Of a stretch of DNA of 64,000 nucleotides, positions 28,298 through 37,363 are shown piece after piece. The notes beneath the pieces are model-generated. The model was not told the DNA's origin. It saw nothing but the letters and a program-made list of their open reading frames with translations, and did no database searches. Origin of the DNA: Aquisphaera giovannonii (GTDB lineage: Bacteria; Planctomycetota; Planctomycetia; Isosphaerales; Isosphaeraceae). The position numbers were made by a program, and so were the translations under genes. The stretch spans positions 8,680,001 through 8,744,000 of the forward strand of contig NZ_CP042997.1 in assembly GCF_008087625.1 (NCBI RefSeq). Direction: 5' to 3'. Numbering within the stretch: the stretch's first letter is position 1; each line of letters opens with the position of its first letter.

Positions 28298-29935
28298 ATG
28301 TTCTTGCGAGGGGCAAAACGTATGCTTCGGCGAGCGATGCAGACATGCGCCGCGACCCTGATCTTGCTCACGCTGGCTGCGGCCGGCCGGCCAGCATTGG
28401 AGGCCCGTCAGGAGAGTCCGAAGCCGGCCGGCCCGCCCGAGGCGAAGGCGGCCAACGCCAATGCGGAGAAACCGGCCGACTTGCCCCATGCCATTGGCGC
28501 CGATGAAGAATCCCGGCCGCAGGACCGGCGCCCGAAGAACCCTCCGCCGGCGGGTATGTACTCGACGAAGGCGGAAGCGGTGAAGGCCATCGACAAGCTC
28601 TTCGAGGCATACGATTTTAAGCCTCACGGTCAACCCCCGGTCCCCGATGACCCGCCGCCGCACGAGGGCGCGATGATCGACTATCCCATCGTGATCCAGC
28701 CTCCCGACCTCTTGCTCGTCGAGGTTCTCGAGGCCCTCCCGGGCCGCCCCATCTCCGGCGAGCGGTTGGTGAAGCCGGACGGGACCGTCTCTCTCAGCTG
28801 GTACGGAGACGTCCACGTGGCAGGGCTTACGGTTGAACAGGCCCGCGTGAAGATCATCCGCCATCTGCGGACTCACCTCAGCGACGATGGCCTCGGGCTC
28901 CTGCAGTCTTCCCCGTGGGAAGAAGACGACTCTCTGCCTTCCTCCGCGGCCGGGGGCTCTCCCCCGGCTCCGGCGCCACCGGCCGATGCCGATCCAGCGC
29001 GCAAGCCCGAAGCCGGAGCAAGCAAGGGGATATCGGGCCCGCCGGCACGGAACATTCGTCGGACCAGCCAGGCCGGCGAGGGCCGCAGGGCCGAGCCACG
29101 ACAGCCCTCGAGGAGGCCCGCGAAAGCGGCCGTCGGTCGATTCGTGGCGAGCCACCAGGAACCGGACGAGAAGAAGGCTGAAGACTCTTCCAAGCGCGTC
29201 GAAGTCCCGCTCTCGGCAGGAGAGAAAGCAACAATCACCATCACCATTGATGTGAAGAGCGAAGGCAAGCCGGCTCAGCCGAAAGAGGAGGACGCACCAA
29301 AGGTCCGAGACCTCCCGGACGATCCAGATAGCGAGAGCCAGGGTGGCATCCGAGTCTTTCCGCCCGAAAGTTCGAAACAGGTCTTCGTGGACGTGACGCG
29401 TTACGAAGCGGACAACTACTTCGTCCTCGGCGATGTCGCGGCTCCGGGACGGCTCCCCTGCACCGGTCGCGAGACTGTCCTGGATGCTCTCCAATATGGC
29501 GGTGGCCTCCTCCCCACCGCGGATCCGAAGGATATTCGACTCGTCCGCCCCGCGCGCGGCGGCAAGCCGGCGAAGGTCTACAAGGTGGACCTGGAAGGGA
29601 TCCGCGATCGCGGCGAGATCACGCTCAACTACCAGATTTTCTCCGGCGACCGCCTGGTCGTTGGCAGGGATGGGACCGTCCAGAAGACAGTCCAACTCGA
29701 TCGGCTCGCCGCCCCTCTGTCCACGATCAGCGACGCGATCCTCCGGGAGGCGAATGCGCTGCGCTCCATCCAAACTCTGGACCCGGCGAGGCGGGACGCG
29801 ATCATGAGAGGCCTCGTCGATTTCTGGTCGCGCGAGATGACCAGGCCCGAGGGGGCGAAGATCGACGACGCGATCCTACGCGATGTCCTGCTGAAGGCGT
29901 TCGAGGTGAACCCCAACGAGGCGAAGCCCAAGTAG
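28298..29935 (+). CDS. Wza-like polysaccharide export protein with SLBB domain
   Basis: A 545-residue exported protein (signal peptide in the first 36 residues). A polysaccharide-export domain lies around residues 125-205 (IQPPDLLLVEVLEALPGRPI, GTVSLSWYGDVHVAGLTVEQ). A long Pro/Ala/charged, low-complexity region separates it from the second module (about 365-470), an SLBB-type domain (NYFVLGDVAAPGRLPCTGRE, VLDALQYGGGLLPTADPKD). Wza-like proteins form the outer-membrane outlet for exopolysaccharide. The roughly 160-residue insert between the two domains is longer than normal. No other export genes are adjacent. There is no lipobox cysteine at the signal cleavage site. Confidence 0.82.
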   Translation: MFLRGAKRMLRRAMQTCAATLILLTLAAAGRPALEARQESPKPAGPPEAKAANANAEKPADLPHAIGADEESRPQDRRPKNPPPAGMYSTKAEAVKAIDKLFEAYDFKPHGQPPVPDDPPPHEGAMIDYPIVIQPPDLLLVEVLEALPGRPISGERLVKPDGTVSLSWYGDVHVAGLTVEQARVKIIRHLRTHLSDDGLGLLQSSPWEEDDSLPSSAAGGSPPAPAPPADADPARKPEAGASKGISGPPARNIRRTSQAGEGRRAEPRQPSRRPAKAAVGRFVASHQEPDEKKAEDSSKRVEVPLSAGEKATITITIDVKSEGKPAQPKEEDAPKVRDLPDDPDSESQGGIRVFPPESSKQVFVDVTRYEADNYFVLGDVAAPGRLPCTGRETVLDALQYGGGLLPTADPKDIRLVRPARGGKPAKVYKVDLEGIRDRGEITLNYQIFSGDRLVVGRDGTVQKTVQLDRLAAPLSTISDAILREANALRSIQTLDPARRDAIMRGLVDFWSREMTRPEGAKIDDAILRDVLLKAFEVNPNEAKPK

Positions 29936-29944
29936 AGGTATGGA

Positions 29945-29966
29945 CGGGGCGAGCTGGATCGCCCCG
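29945..29966. terminator. Bidirectional hairpin terminator
   Basis: CGGGGCGA (29945-29952) and TCGCCCCG (29959-29966) form a perfect 8-bp stem with a 6-base loop, placed exactly between the ends of the convergent export and MFS genes. No T-run on either side. Confidence 0.45.
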
Positions 29967-29971
29967 CCGCC

Positions 29972-31402
29972 TCACTCCGGCAGCGGCTGGCCGCGGGTCT
30001 CCGGGGCGAACGGGAGGGCGAGGAGGCCGAGGAAGAAGACGGAGCACATGGCGATCCCCGCGTATCGCATCGGCTCGACGTAGCCGGCGAAGACGCGGCT
30101 GGTGAGCAGGCCCAGGGTCAGGGGGCCGGCGGCGGCGACGAGCCGGCCGACGTTGTAGCAGAACGAGGTCCCGGTGCTCCGCAGCCGCGTCGGGTAGAGC
30201 TCCGGGAAGTAGATCGCGTAGCCGCCGAAGAGGGCGAGCTGGCAGAAGCCCATGATGGGGACCAGGACGAAGACCTGCCACAAGTCGTCGAGCAGCCAGA
30301 ACGTCGCCGAGGTCGCGGCCGCCGCCAGCAGGAAGCTGATCGCGAACGCCGGCCGACGGCCGATCCGGGCTGTCACGTATGTGAATGCGTAAATACCCAG
30401 GAACGACCCCGCGTTCTGCACGAGGGACGCGATCCCGGTCCAGAGGGTCAGCTTGCCTGCGATCTGCTGCGCGGGGAGCCCCTGGGCCTCGAAGTGCTTG
30501 CGGAAGACCGTGCGGATCAGGTCGAAGCTGAAGAAGCCGATCCCCCAGAGGCCGACGACCCCGGCGAAGGCGAGCACCATCCCTACGATCGTGTTCCGCC
30601 GCCACCGCGGGTCGCCGAACATCTCGCTCATCGAGCCCAGCTTGTGCGCGGGCCTGGGGCCGCCCGCGAGCGAGGCGTCCGCCTCTTCCTCCCGCGCCGC
30701 GGCCTTCCAACGCTCCGGCTCCTTGAGCCGCAGGAAGATCGGGATCGCCAGCAGCGCCGGGGCCAGCCCGATGAGGAACATCGCCCGCCAGGCGCTGCCG
30801 ATCGTCCCCGCCTCCTCCATCCTCCCCAGCACGATCCCGCAGGTCGCCGCCAGCATGTTGCCGAGCGCGGAGAGCGCCTGGAGGCTGCCCAGGGCGTAGG
30901 GTCGTGCGCGGTCGGGCATGACCTCCGCCACCAGCGCGATGCCCACCGCGAACTGGCCGCCCACGCCCAGTCCGGTGAGGAACCGATAGAAGGCGAAGTC
31001 CCAGAAGCCCCTCGAGAGCGCGCTGAGGCCCGTGAAGGCCGAGTAGCAGAGCACGGTGAGCATCATCGTCCTCGCCCGGCCGATCCGGTCGCCGAGGACG
31101 CCGAAGACGATGCCGCCGAGCGCCCAGCCGATCATGAAGATGGACGTCGCGTATCCGCCGAACTCGTCCACCCTGAGGGCCGTGGCCGGGTCGCCGGGAG
31201 TGGCATCGAGCAGCTTCGTCACCGCCGGCTTCCGCGCGAGGTTGAAGAGCTGCTGGTCCATCGTGTCGAACAGCCAGCCCAGCGAGGCGACCACGAAGAC
31301 GAACCACTGGTAGCTCGTCACACCCCGCCACCACGGGGCGTCGTCGAGCCCGGGCCGGACATCCGTGGCGGGCCTGGCGGGCAGGCTGTCGTCGAAGTGC
31401 AT
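29972..31402 (-). CDS. MFS transporter (sugar/organic acid porter type)
   Basis: A 476-residue membrane protein with about twelve hydrophobic segments. The MFS loop 2-3 motif is VFGVLGDRIGRARTMML, repeated in the second half as YVTARIGRRPAFAI; the segment FYRFLTGLGVGGQFAVGIAL and YFPELYPTRLRSTGTSFCYN are typical of the metabolite:H+ symporter and sugar porter group. The long loop between helices 6 and 7 is charged. Substrate unknown. The ATG at 31402 was chosen over an upstream Arg-rich extension. Confidence 0.92.
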   Translation of the reverse strand: MHFDDSLPARPATDVRPGLDDAPWWRGVTSYQWFVFVVASLGWLFDTMDQQLFNLARKPAVTKLLDATPGDPATALRVDEFGGYATSIFMIGWALGGIVFGVLGDRIGRARTMMLTVLCYSAFTGLSALSRGFWDFAFYRFLTGLGVGGQFAVGIALVAEVMPDRARPYALGSLQALSALGNMLAATCGIVLGRMEEAGTIGSAWRAMFLIGLAPALLAIPIFLRLKEPERWKAAAREEEADASLAGGPRPAHKLGSMSEMFGDPRWRRNTIVGMVLAFAGVVGLWGIGFFSFDLIRTVFRKHFEAQGLPAQQIAGKLTLWTGIASLVQNAGSFLGIYAFTYVTARIGRRPAFAISFLLAAAATSATFWLLDDLWQVFVLVPIMGFCQLALFGGYAIYFPELYPTRLRSTGTSFCYNVGRLVAAAGPLTLGLLTSRVFAGYVEPMRYAGIAMCSVFFLGLLALPFAPETRGQPLPE

Positions 31403-31536
31403 CGCTCGGGGACCTCCGCAAGCCGAGGGGGCGTCAGCCCCACGATCAGACCACGACCGGGGGCGGCAGGCAACCGGCCAGCGTCCGCGGCACCGGCGCC
31501 ATGACGCGAGGGGTTCCACGCGATAGGATCAGCTTC

Positions 31537-33294
31537 ATGAGAATCCGCGCCATCCTGATCCTGCTCGTCCAGGCCGCCCTCGTCGCCGCGCTCGTCGTTG
31601 CGGTCGCCGGACGCAGGCTCCCCCTGGGGATCCCCGGCGAATGGGAGTGGCTCCGCACGCCCGCCCCGACGACGCTGATCGGCCCGATGCTCGCCGGGAT
31701 GGCCGTGGTCGGCTACGCGGTCATCGTCGCGGCCGGGCTGCGGTCGCTGGCCGACGCCCGCCGACCGGCCGGGCTCGTTCGCGAGGGATGCTGGCTGGCG
31801 ACGTTGGTGATCGCGGCGATCGCCATCCAGGCGATCATCCCGACCGGGGCTCCCGGCGGCTTCGGGCTCGAGAAGTGGGGTTATGCGAACTTCACCCCGT
31901 CGTCCTCCGGCTATTTTCGGGTCGCCCGCGAGCAGGCCGCGCGGGATCCCTGGGCCTTCCTGGCGAATTACCCGACGTGGATCCAGGGCCAGGACACGCT
32001 CCACATCGGCACCCATCCCCCCGGCCTGATCGTCGCCCAGTGCCTCCTGATGCGGGCCATGGAGAGGAGCCCGGGTGTCGCCGGCGCGATCGAGCGGATG
32101 ATGCCCGTCGCGGCCACGACCGGGCTGCGCCTCTTCGAGGACGCCACGAGCTATCCCATCCCCCAGTCCGACCGCGCGGCGCTCTACCTCACGAGCCTGA
32201 TCACCCTCCTCGCCTGCGCCGGCACCGTCGCGCCGCTCTACGTGCTGGCCCGCGCGACGGCCGGCCCTCGCGTCGCCTGGGCGGCCGCGGCGTTCTGGCC
32301 GGTGGCGACCGCGCCGGTCCTGTTCCAGCCGATCGCCGACGCGGCCTACCCGTTCCTGTCCTCGTCCGCGCTGGCCCTGGCCGCGTGGGCCGCCCGCGAC
32401 GACGCGGCGGGCCGCCGGGTCGCCTGGTTCCTAGCCTTCGCGAGCGGGGCGGTGCTCGCCTTCGGCTGCACCTTCACCCTGGCCTTCCTGCCCGTCGGGC
32501 TGATCGTCGGGATTTTGATCCTCTCCGCGCCCGGGGTGCCGGCGCGGCGCAAGGTTGGCCTCGTCGCGGTCGTCGGGGTCGCCTTCCTCTCGCTCACCGC
32601 CCTGGGCTGGGCGGTCACGTCCGCCAGCCCGATTACGATCTGGCGGTGGAACCTGAGGAAGCATGCGGCCTTCTACGACGAGTACCCCAGGAGCTATCTC
32701 CCCTGGCTGCTGGTCAACCCCGTCGAGCTGTCCGTGGCGCTCGGGCTGCCGGCGGCCGCCTGGTGCGCCTGCGGGCTGCTCGGGGTCCGCCGGACGCCGC
32801 GGGCCGCGTCGATCACGTTCGGAGTGCTCGTCCTGCTGGACCTCATCGGCCGGAACATGGGGGAGGTGGCGAGGCTCTGGATGCTCTTCCTGCCGCCGCT
32901 GCTCCTCGCGGCCGGCGCGGGGATGGAACGCCTCGGCGCCGGCCCGGCTGCGATGGCCGTGACGGCGGCCCTGCTCGGGTTCCAGACGCTCGCGATCCAG
33001 TCGATGATCCAGGTGGTCCTGCCGGTCGAGATCGGGGCGCGTTCAAAGGAACACGTGAGTCACCCGCACGCCCAGCTCGGTGTCGATGAGGACGAGCTCG
33101 CCGCGGCCGACGAGGCGGCCATTGGACGTCAGCTCGACGGGCTCGCGGCTGTGGCGGCCGAGCTCGACCACGTCCCCCGGCTTGAGGTCCGCGAGCCGGC
33201 TGAGCGGGAGATTGACGCGGCCCAGCTCGACGGCGAGGGTGACGGGCACGTCCAGCGGATCGACGTCGGGATTCGGCGTGGCGCCGCCGGCTGA
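31537..33294 (+). CDS. Multi-pass membrane protein, GT-C glycosyltransferase-like, with antisense tail
   Basis: A 585-residue frame with about ten to twelve hydrophobic helices. The loop with DTLHIGTHPPGLIVAQCLL recalls the HxPPG loop of GT-C glycosyltransferases (ArnT/PMT type); a clear catalytic Asp-Glu motif is not seen, so the activity is tentative. The last 80 or so residues (from about 33040) are hydrophilic and antisense to the SpoA protein gene. A single base indel near 33010-33050 would end the protein at TGA 33056-33058 instead, giving about 507 residues and a normal convergent overlap. The start at 31537 has an AGGA site; ATG 31501 is also in frame. Confidence 0.75.
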   Translation: MRIRAILILLVQAALVAALVVAVAGRRLPLGIPGEWEWLRTPAPTTLIGPMLAGMAVVGYAVIVAAGLRSLADARRPAGLVREGCWLATLVIAAIAIQAIIPTGAPGGFGLEKWGYANFTPSSSGYFRVAREQAARDPWAFLANYPTWIQGQDTLHIGTHPPGLIVAQCLLMRAMERSPGVAGAIERMMPVAATTGLRLFEDATSYPIPQSDRAALYLTSLITLLACAGTVAPLYVLARATAGPRVAWAAAAFWPVATAPVLFQPIADAAYPFLSSSALALAAWAARDDAAGRRVAWFLAFASGAVLAFGCTFTLAFLPVGLIVGILILSAPGVPARRKVGLVAVVGVAFLSLTALGWAVTSASPITIWRWNLRKHAAFYDEYPRSYLPWLLVNPVELSVALGLPAAAWCACGLLGVRRTPRAASITFGVLVLLDLIGRNMGEVARLWMLFLPPLLLAAGAGMERLGAGPAAMAVTAALLGFQTLAIQSMIQVVLPVEIGARSKEHVSHPHAQLGVDEDELAAADEAAIGRQLDGLAAVAAELDHVPRLEVREPAEREIDAAQLDGEGDGHVQRIDVGIRRGAAG

Positions 33295-34302
33295 GGGGGC
33301 GGGCCGGGGGTCGGTGGTCATGGTGGCGTTGGTCCCCAGGTTTAGGGCTTCGCGGGGTCTCGGTTCGCGTTCGAGGGGGCCGGCGAGGCGGACGAGCCTG
33401 CCGCCGGAGCCGGCGACCGGTTCTGCGGGGAAGGCCAGCCGTTCGCCCGAGCCGGAGAGGTCGCAGGCGAGGCGGACCGGGCCGGACGGGCTCTGCGGCG
33501 TCCCCGACAGTCGCGAATCGGCCAGCGGGAGGACGCCGCCGACGCGGAGCCGCCTCAGCCCCAGGGGCATGGCCACGGATCCGGCGCGGGCCACCCAGAG
33601 CGAGGCGAGGGAGCCGGCGCGTCCCGGAGCCAAGGGCCGCGTCGCCGGCGCCGGACCGGGGCCGGCATCCAGCATCTCGCCGAGCGCCTGCTCCGCGACC
33701 CAGAGGCGGGCCGTGCCGGTCGTGGAGCCGGCACGGACGGCCCAGAGGACCGTGACCATCGCCCCCAGGCCGGTCGGGTCGAAGGGATCCGGGCCGACCC
33801 GATCCAGCCGCAGCTCGCTCGCGGGCCTGCCCGCCGCGTCGGGGGCCGGGTCGGCCATCGACTCGAGGGCCCGGGAGGCGAGGTAGCCCCACACGCCCCA
33901 CTCGACGGGCGAGAGCTGGAGGCGGCTCTCCGCGAGCGGCCGGTCGTAGCCGAGGAGTTGATCGACCACGGCGTGGGCGAGCGCGACTTCCAGGCCGACG
34001 CCCAGGCGGGTGCCGAGCCGCGGCCAGCGGAGCTGGCTGATCAGGCCCGGGCGCCTGAGGCCGGACGCCCGCCAGACGAGCTCGGGTGCCCCGATCTCCA
34101 GGTCGAGCTCGAGTTCGTCCCGGAGCCGGGCCAGCCACGCGGGCGGTCCCTCCGCGCCGGACCATCCGCGGAGCCGGCCCGCGAGTCGCACCTCGCGTGC
34201 CCCAAGACGCGGGAGCCACGCCCAAAGTTCGCCAAGCGGCCCCGGCCCGGTCGAGCCGTCCGGGTCGGGCGTGGCGAGGGTTTCGTTGGCCTCAGTCGGC
34301 AT
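33043..34302 (-). CDS. SpoA-domain protein, SctQ/FliM-FliN-like secretion or switch component
   Basis: A 419-residue protein. The last 70 residues are a textbook SpoA (FliN C-ring) domain: LDVPVTLAVELGRVNLPLSR, then LKPGDVVELGRHS, NGRLVGRGELVLIDTELGVR and a final hydrophobic strand. The long N-terminal part (AWLPRLGAREVRLAGRLRGW; PVEWGVWGYLASRALE) resembles the divergent front of type III secretion SctQ rather than flagellar FliM. Such proteins form the cytoplasmic ring under the export gate. Its start overlaps the preceding gene by 11 bases. No other clear secretion genes are in the window, so the parent machine is unresolved. Confidence 0.82.
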   Translation of the reverse strand: MPTEANETLATPDPDGSTGPGPLGELWAWLPRLGAREVRLAGRLRGWSGAEGPPAWLARLRDELELDLEIGAPELVWRASGLRRPGLISQLRWPRLGTRLGVGLEVALAHAVVDQLLGYDRPLAESRLQLSPVEWGVWGYLASRALESMADPAPDAAGRPASELRLDRVGPDPFDPTGLGAMVTVLWAVRAGSTTGTARLWVAEQALGEMLDAGPGPAPATRPLAPGRAGSLASLWVARAGSVAMPLGLRRLRVGGVLPLADSRLSGTPQSPSGPVRLACDLSGSGERLAFPAEPVAGSGGRLVRLAGPLEREPRPREALNLGTNATMTTDPRPAPSAGGATPNPDVDPLDVPVTLAVELGRVNLPLSRLADLKPGDVVELGRHSREPVELTSNGRLVGRGELVLIDTELGVRVTHVFL

Positions 34303-35209
34303 GCAATTCCCCTTGATGGCGGGGGCCGGCGGATGGCCGGGCCTGCTCTTGTGCGGACCGCTCGCGGGCCGATTCGAGGATCAGGGTCTCGATGTCTCGC
34401 ACGCCGGCGGCAACCTCCGGGGAGGCCGCCATCAGGCCGCGGAGCCTCTTGGCGACCGGGTACGGCACGTGCTGCAAGGCCCAGCGTACGCGGTGCGGAT
34501 CGCAGGCCGACAGGAGCCTCGCCAGCGTGACGAGCCCGAGCGAGGCGAGGCCACGCCGGGGGCCGGCCTCCGCGACGGTCCTCGCGGCCGCCCGGGGCGA
34601 CGCCTCGATGTCCCGGGCGGCCCACGCTCTGGGCCGCCCCTCGCCCTCGCCGAGTGCTCCGCCGAGCCTCGACGCGAACCAGTCGCCGCGGGCCGCCCAG
34701 GCCGGCCGGCCGGCGAGCATGCCGCGCGGGTCGCCGGCCAGGGCGACCTTGGCGATGCCGGCGAGGACGACGAGCCGATAGAGGCCCGAGGGCGGCAGGC
34801 CGGCCAGCGCGAGGATGGCCGCGGGCTCCGACGGATCCGGGGGCTCGCCGCCGACGAGCCGCTCGGTCCAGAGCGCCAGGGCCCACGCCGCGGCCTCGCT
34901 CCGGGCGGGCCCTCCGTCCCGGACGAGGCGGCGGACGGACGGCGATTCGTCCTGCAAGGCGCGCTCCAGCCAGCTCGGATGGACGCGGCCGAGGTCCGGC
35001 CTGGCCTGCGCCCGGTGGGCGGCCCGGAGCCGCCGCAAGGCGCTCGCCGCCCGTTCGCGGCCCGCGTCCATCCCCGACGGCCCCCAGGCCAGGGCGGAGA
35101 GCCGCAACGCCAGCTCCGCATCGACGACCGGCGGCGAGGTGTCCGGTGTGGTGGATTCCAAGCGGGGTTCCCTACGTCGAATCGATCCGGGGGACGCGCC
35201 TCGGGGCAT
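34292..35209 (-). CDS. Hypothetical protein coupled to the SpoA gene
   Basis: A soluble, helical, Ala/Arg/Leu-rich protein of about 305 residues. Its stop lies inside the first codons of the SpoA-domain gene, so the two are probably made together. The C-terminal part (LGLVTLARLLSACDPHRVRW, ALQHVPYPVAKRLRGLM) has the feel of FliG-type or SctK-type ring adaptors, but that is inference from context; I do not recognise the family by motif. The start is uncertain: ATG 35209 is used here; TTG 35161 has a better AGGGAA site and GTG 35233 is also open. Confidence 0.68.
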   Translation of the reverse strand: MPRGASPGSIRRREPRLESTTPDTSPPVVDAELALRLSALAWGPSGMDAGRERAASALRRLRAAHRAQARPDLGRVHPSWLERALQDESPSVRRLVRDGGPARSEAAAWALALWTERLVGGEPPDPSEPAAILALAGLPPSGLYRLVVLAGIAKVALAGDPRGMLAGRPAWAARGDWFASRLGGALGEGEGRPRAWAARDIEASPRAAARTVAEAGPRRGLASLGLVTLARLLSACDPHRVRWALQHVPYPVAKRLRGLMAASPEVAAGVRDIETLILESARERSAQEQARPSAGPRHQGELHAD

Positions 35210-35260
35210 TCTCGCACGGCGGCCGCCGGGCACACCAGTCCGCCGGCGCCGCGGCCTGGG

Positions 35261-36028
35261 TCAATCGTGGGGGAAGGACTTGGTCAGCGTCGCCGACGCG
35301 GAGGCGTCGTCGACCGCGACGCGGTCGAATGCGGCCAGGTAGATCGAGCTGGCCGGATCCTGCGCGAGGCCCGCGATCCGGCGGATGCAGGTCTCCTGCG
35401 ATCGGAAGCGGAGCTCGAGGCGGTCCCGATCCAGCGTATAGGACAGGACCAGGCAGGGCTCGCCGGGGCGGTCGTCGATGCACTCGAAGGCCGTACACCA
35501 CGCCAGCTTGATGGCGTCGTTGATCTCGTGGACCTGCCGGAGGGCCAGCGGGCTGCGGGCGAAGGTGACGCTCCTGAGCTGGCCCAGGCGGCGGAGGGTC
35601 TCGGCCTCGTCATGCCGCCCGAAAGGGATCTCGCCGCGGACGACCTCCTGGTGGCACAGGGCGTCCCAGCGGCCGGCCCGCTCGAGGGCCTGGAAGATGT
35701 GGTCCGGCGTGTAAGGCTTGGACACGTAGTCGTCGGCCCCGAGGCAGAAGCTCTCGACGCGGTTCTCGTCGGCGATCCGCGCCGTGACGATGATCAGGGG
35801 GAGGAGGCTCGTCTCCTTGTCCGACTTGAGGGCCCTGCAGATCTCGTAGCCGTTGAGGTCCGGCAGCATGAGGTCGAGGAAGACGACGTCGGGGCGGGCG
35901 GCCTCGACCTGTCGGAGCGCCTCCTTGCCCGTGAAGGCGGATCGGATCTGGAAGCCGCGCAGCCTCACGAGCATCCCCAGGAGCTTGTTCGCTTCGGGCT
36001 CGTCTTCCACGATCAGCGCAGTGGGCAT
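35261..36028 (-). CDS. Response regulator with a degenerate ATPase-like C-terminal domain
   Basis: A 255-residue protein. Residues 1-120 are a complete CheY-type receiver: ALIVEDEPEANKLL, phospho-acceptor D52 (VVFLDLMLPDLNG), the T/S switch in PLIIVTARI and K in YVSKPYTPDH. Residues about 150-240 (VHEINDAIKLAWCTAFECID, LVLSYTLDRDRLELRFRS) follow the layout of a GHKL ATPase of the RsbW type but lack clear N- and G-box residues, so it may be inactive or only bind. It is the last gene of a four-gene two-component run. Confidence 0.88.
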   Translation of the reverse strand: MPTALIVEDEPEANKLLGMLVRLRGFQIRSAFTGKEALRQVEAARPDVVFLDLMLPDLNGYEICRALKSDKETSLLPLIIVTARIADENRVESFCLGADDYVSKPYTPDHIFQALERAGRWDALCHQEVVRGEIPFGRHDEAETLRRLGQLRSVTFARSPLALRQVHEINDAIKLAWCTAFECIDDRPGEPCLVLSYTLDRDRLELRFRSQETCIRRIAGLAQDPASSIYLAAFDRVAVDDASASATLTKSFPHD

Positions 36029-36124
36029 CGGACCTTCTCGCGTAAAGGGCGACGCGACCGGCGAGGCGGGGCGGAGGGGGTCCGGCGGGCCGCGGAGGGG
36101 CCGCCGGTCGCCGCGACGCCCGGC

Positions 36125-37363
36125 CTAGGTCGAGGCCTCCTGGTACGGGGCCGGGGTCGGCGGGGAACTCGCCCGGTCGGCGACGGCCGGGCTGACGCGG
36201 CGGGGGATCTCGATCGTGAACCGGGTCCCCTGGCCCGGCGTGCTCTCGGCCGCGATCCGGCCGTCGTGCATCTCGACGAACTGCTTGGCGATGCTCAGGC
36301 CCAGCCCGAGCCCACGCTTGTTGAAGCCGAAGTCGCCCGACGAATGGCGGCTGGGGTCGAACTGGGTGAAGAACGGCTGGAACAGGTGCTTCAGCGCCTG
36401 CGGCTCCAGGCCGGCACCATGGTCGATCACGGAGATCGTGGCCTCGTCCTCGCCGTTGAGGCGGGCGGAGAGCTCGATCGTGCCCCCGTCCGGCGTGAAC
36501 TTGATGGCGTTGGTGAGCAGGTTCACGAGGACCATCGAGATCTTGTCGGCGTCGATCTCGAAGGTCCCGAGGTCCGGGGCCACGTGGAGCACGGGCTGGA
36601 TCTGGCGGACGACCAGGAATGGCCGGATCTGGTCCAGGACCCCCCGGATCAGGTCGGCGAGGTCCACGGGGCTGCGCTGGAGCGTCCGGCGGAAGTCCTC
36701 GGCGCGGAGCAGGGTCAGCATGTTCGTCACCAGGCGGGCGAGCTGGCGGCCGCTGGCCGTGATCTGGCGGAGGATCTCCGTGTCGTCGTCGGACCGCTCG
36801 GGATTGGAGAGCCGGAGGAGCTCGGTCAGGCCGAGCACGAGGGTGATCGGCGTGTTGAATTCATGGCTGGCGACCTCGATGAAGGCCGTCTTGAGCTGGC
36901 CGGCCTGGGCCAGTTCCTCGTTGGCCTGGACGAGCTGGGCGTTGGCCGCCTGCAGCTCCGCGATCAGCCGCTTGCGCTCGGCGAGGAGATTGTACTGGTC
37001 GGCGGCCTGCCGGATGATGCCCTCGAGCTCGGTGGTGTCCCAGGGCTTGAGGATGTATCGGAAGATGTGCCCTTCGTTGACGGCGTTGATGACCGCCTGG
37101 ATGTCGGCATAGCCGGTGAAGAGCATCCGGATCGCGTCGGGCTGGATCCGCCGTGCGCGGCTGAGGAACGCGTCCCCCTGCATCCCCGGCATCCTCTGGT
37201 CCGTCAGGATGAGCTGGACCTGATTCTGCTCCAGCAGGGAGACGGCCTGATCGCCTGAGGTCGCCGTGAGGACCCGGTACGTACGGTGGAATTGATGCCT
37301 GAGGCTCTCCAGGACATCCACCTCGTCGTCGACGATCAGTAAGGTGTGCCGCCTCTGCTCCAT
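36125..37363 (-). CDS. Receiver-histidine kinase hybrid
   Basis: A 412-residue cytoplasmic protein. Residues 1-120 are a receiver with acceptor D55 (LILTDQRMPGMQGDAF) and the segment DAIRMLFTGYADIQAVINAV typical of RpfG-like receivers. After a coiled linker (RLIAELQAANAQLVQANEEL) comes a histidine kinase: H167 in EVASHEFNTPITLVLG, N box LVNLLTNAIKFTPDGGT, G boxes DHGAGLEPQALKH and GLGLGLSIAKQFVEMH. No sensor or membrane part, so the input is probably phosphate on the receiver. The receiver is nearly the same type as in the next upstream regulator (37614-38171), suggesting duplication. Confidence 0.93.
   Translation of the reverse strand: MEQRRHTLLIVDDEVDVLESLRHQFHRTYRVLTATSGDQAVSLLEQNQVQLILTDQRMPGMQGDAFLSRARRIQPDAIRMLFTGYADIQAVINAVNEGHIFRYILKPWDTTELEGIIRQAADQYNLLAERKRLIAELQAANAQLVQANEELAQAGQLKTAFIEVASHEFNTPITLVLGLTELLRLSNPERSDDDTEILRQITASGRQLARLVTNMLTLLRAEDFRRTLQRSPVDLADLIRGVLDQIRPFLVVRQIQPVLHVAPDLGTFEIDADKISMVLVNLLTNAIKFTPDGGTIELSARLNGEDEATISVIDHGAGLEPQALKHLFQPFFTQFDPSRHSSGDFGFNKRGLGLGLSIAKQFVEMHDGRIAAESTPGQGTRFTIEIPRRVSPAVADRASSPPTPAPYQEAST

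Noticed and set aside
34010-37258. Rightward open frame of over 1000 codons
   Set aside because: Antisense to the SpoA, two-component and coupled genes; Arg/Gly/Glu-rich without motifs. It results from high GC.
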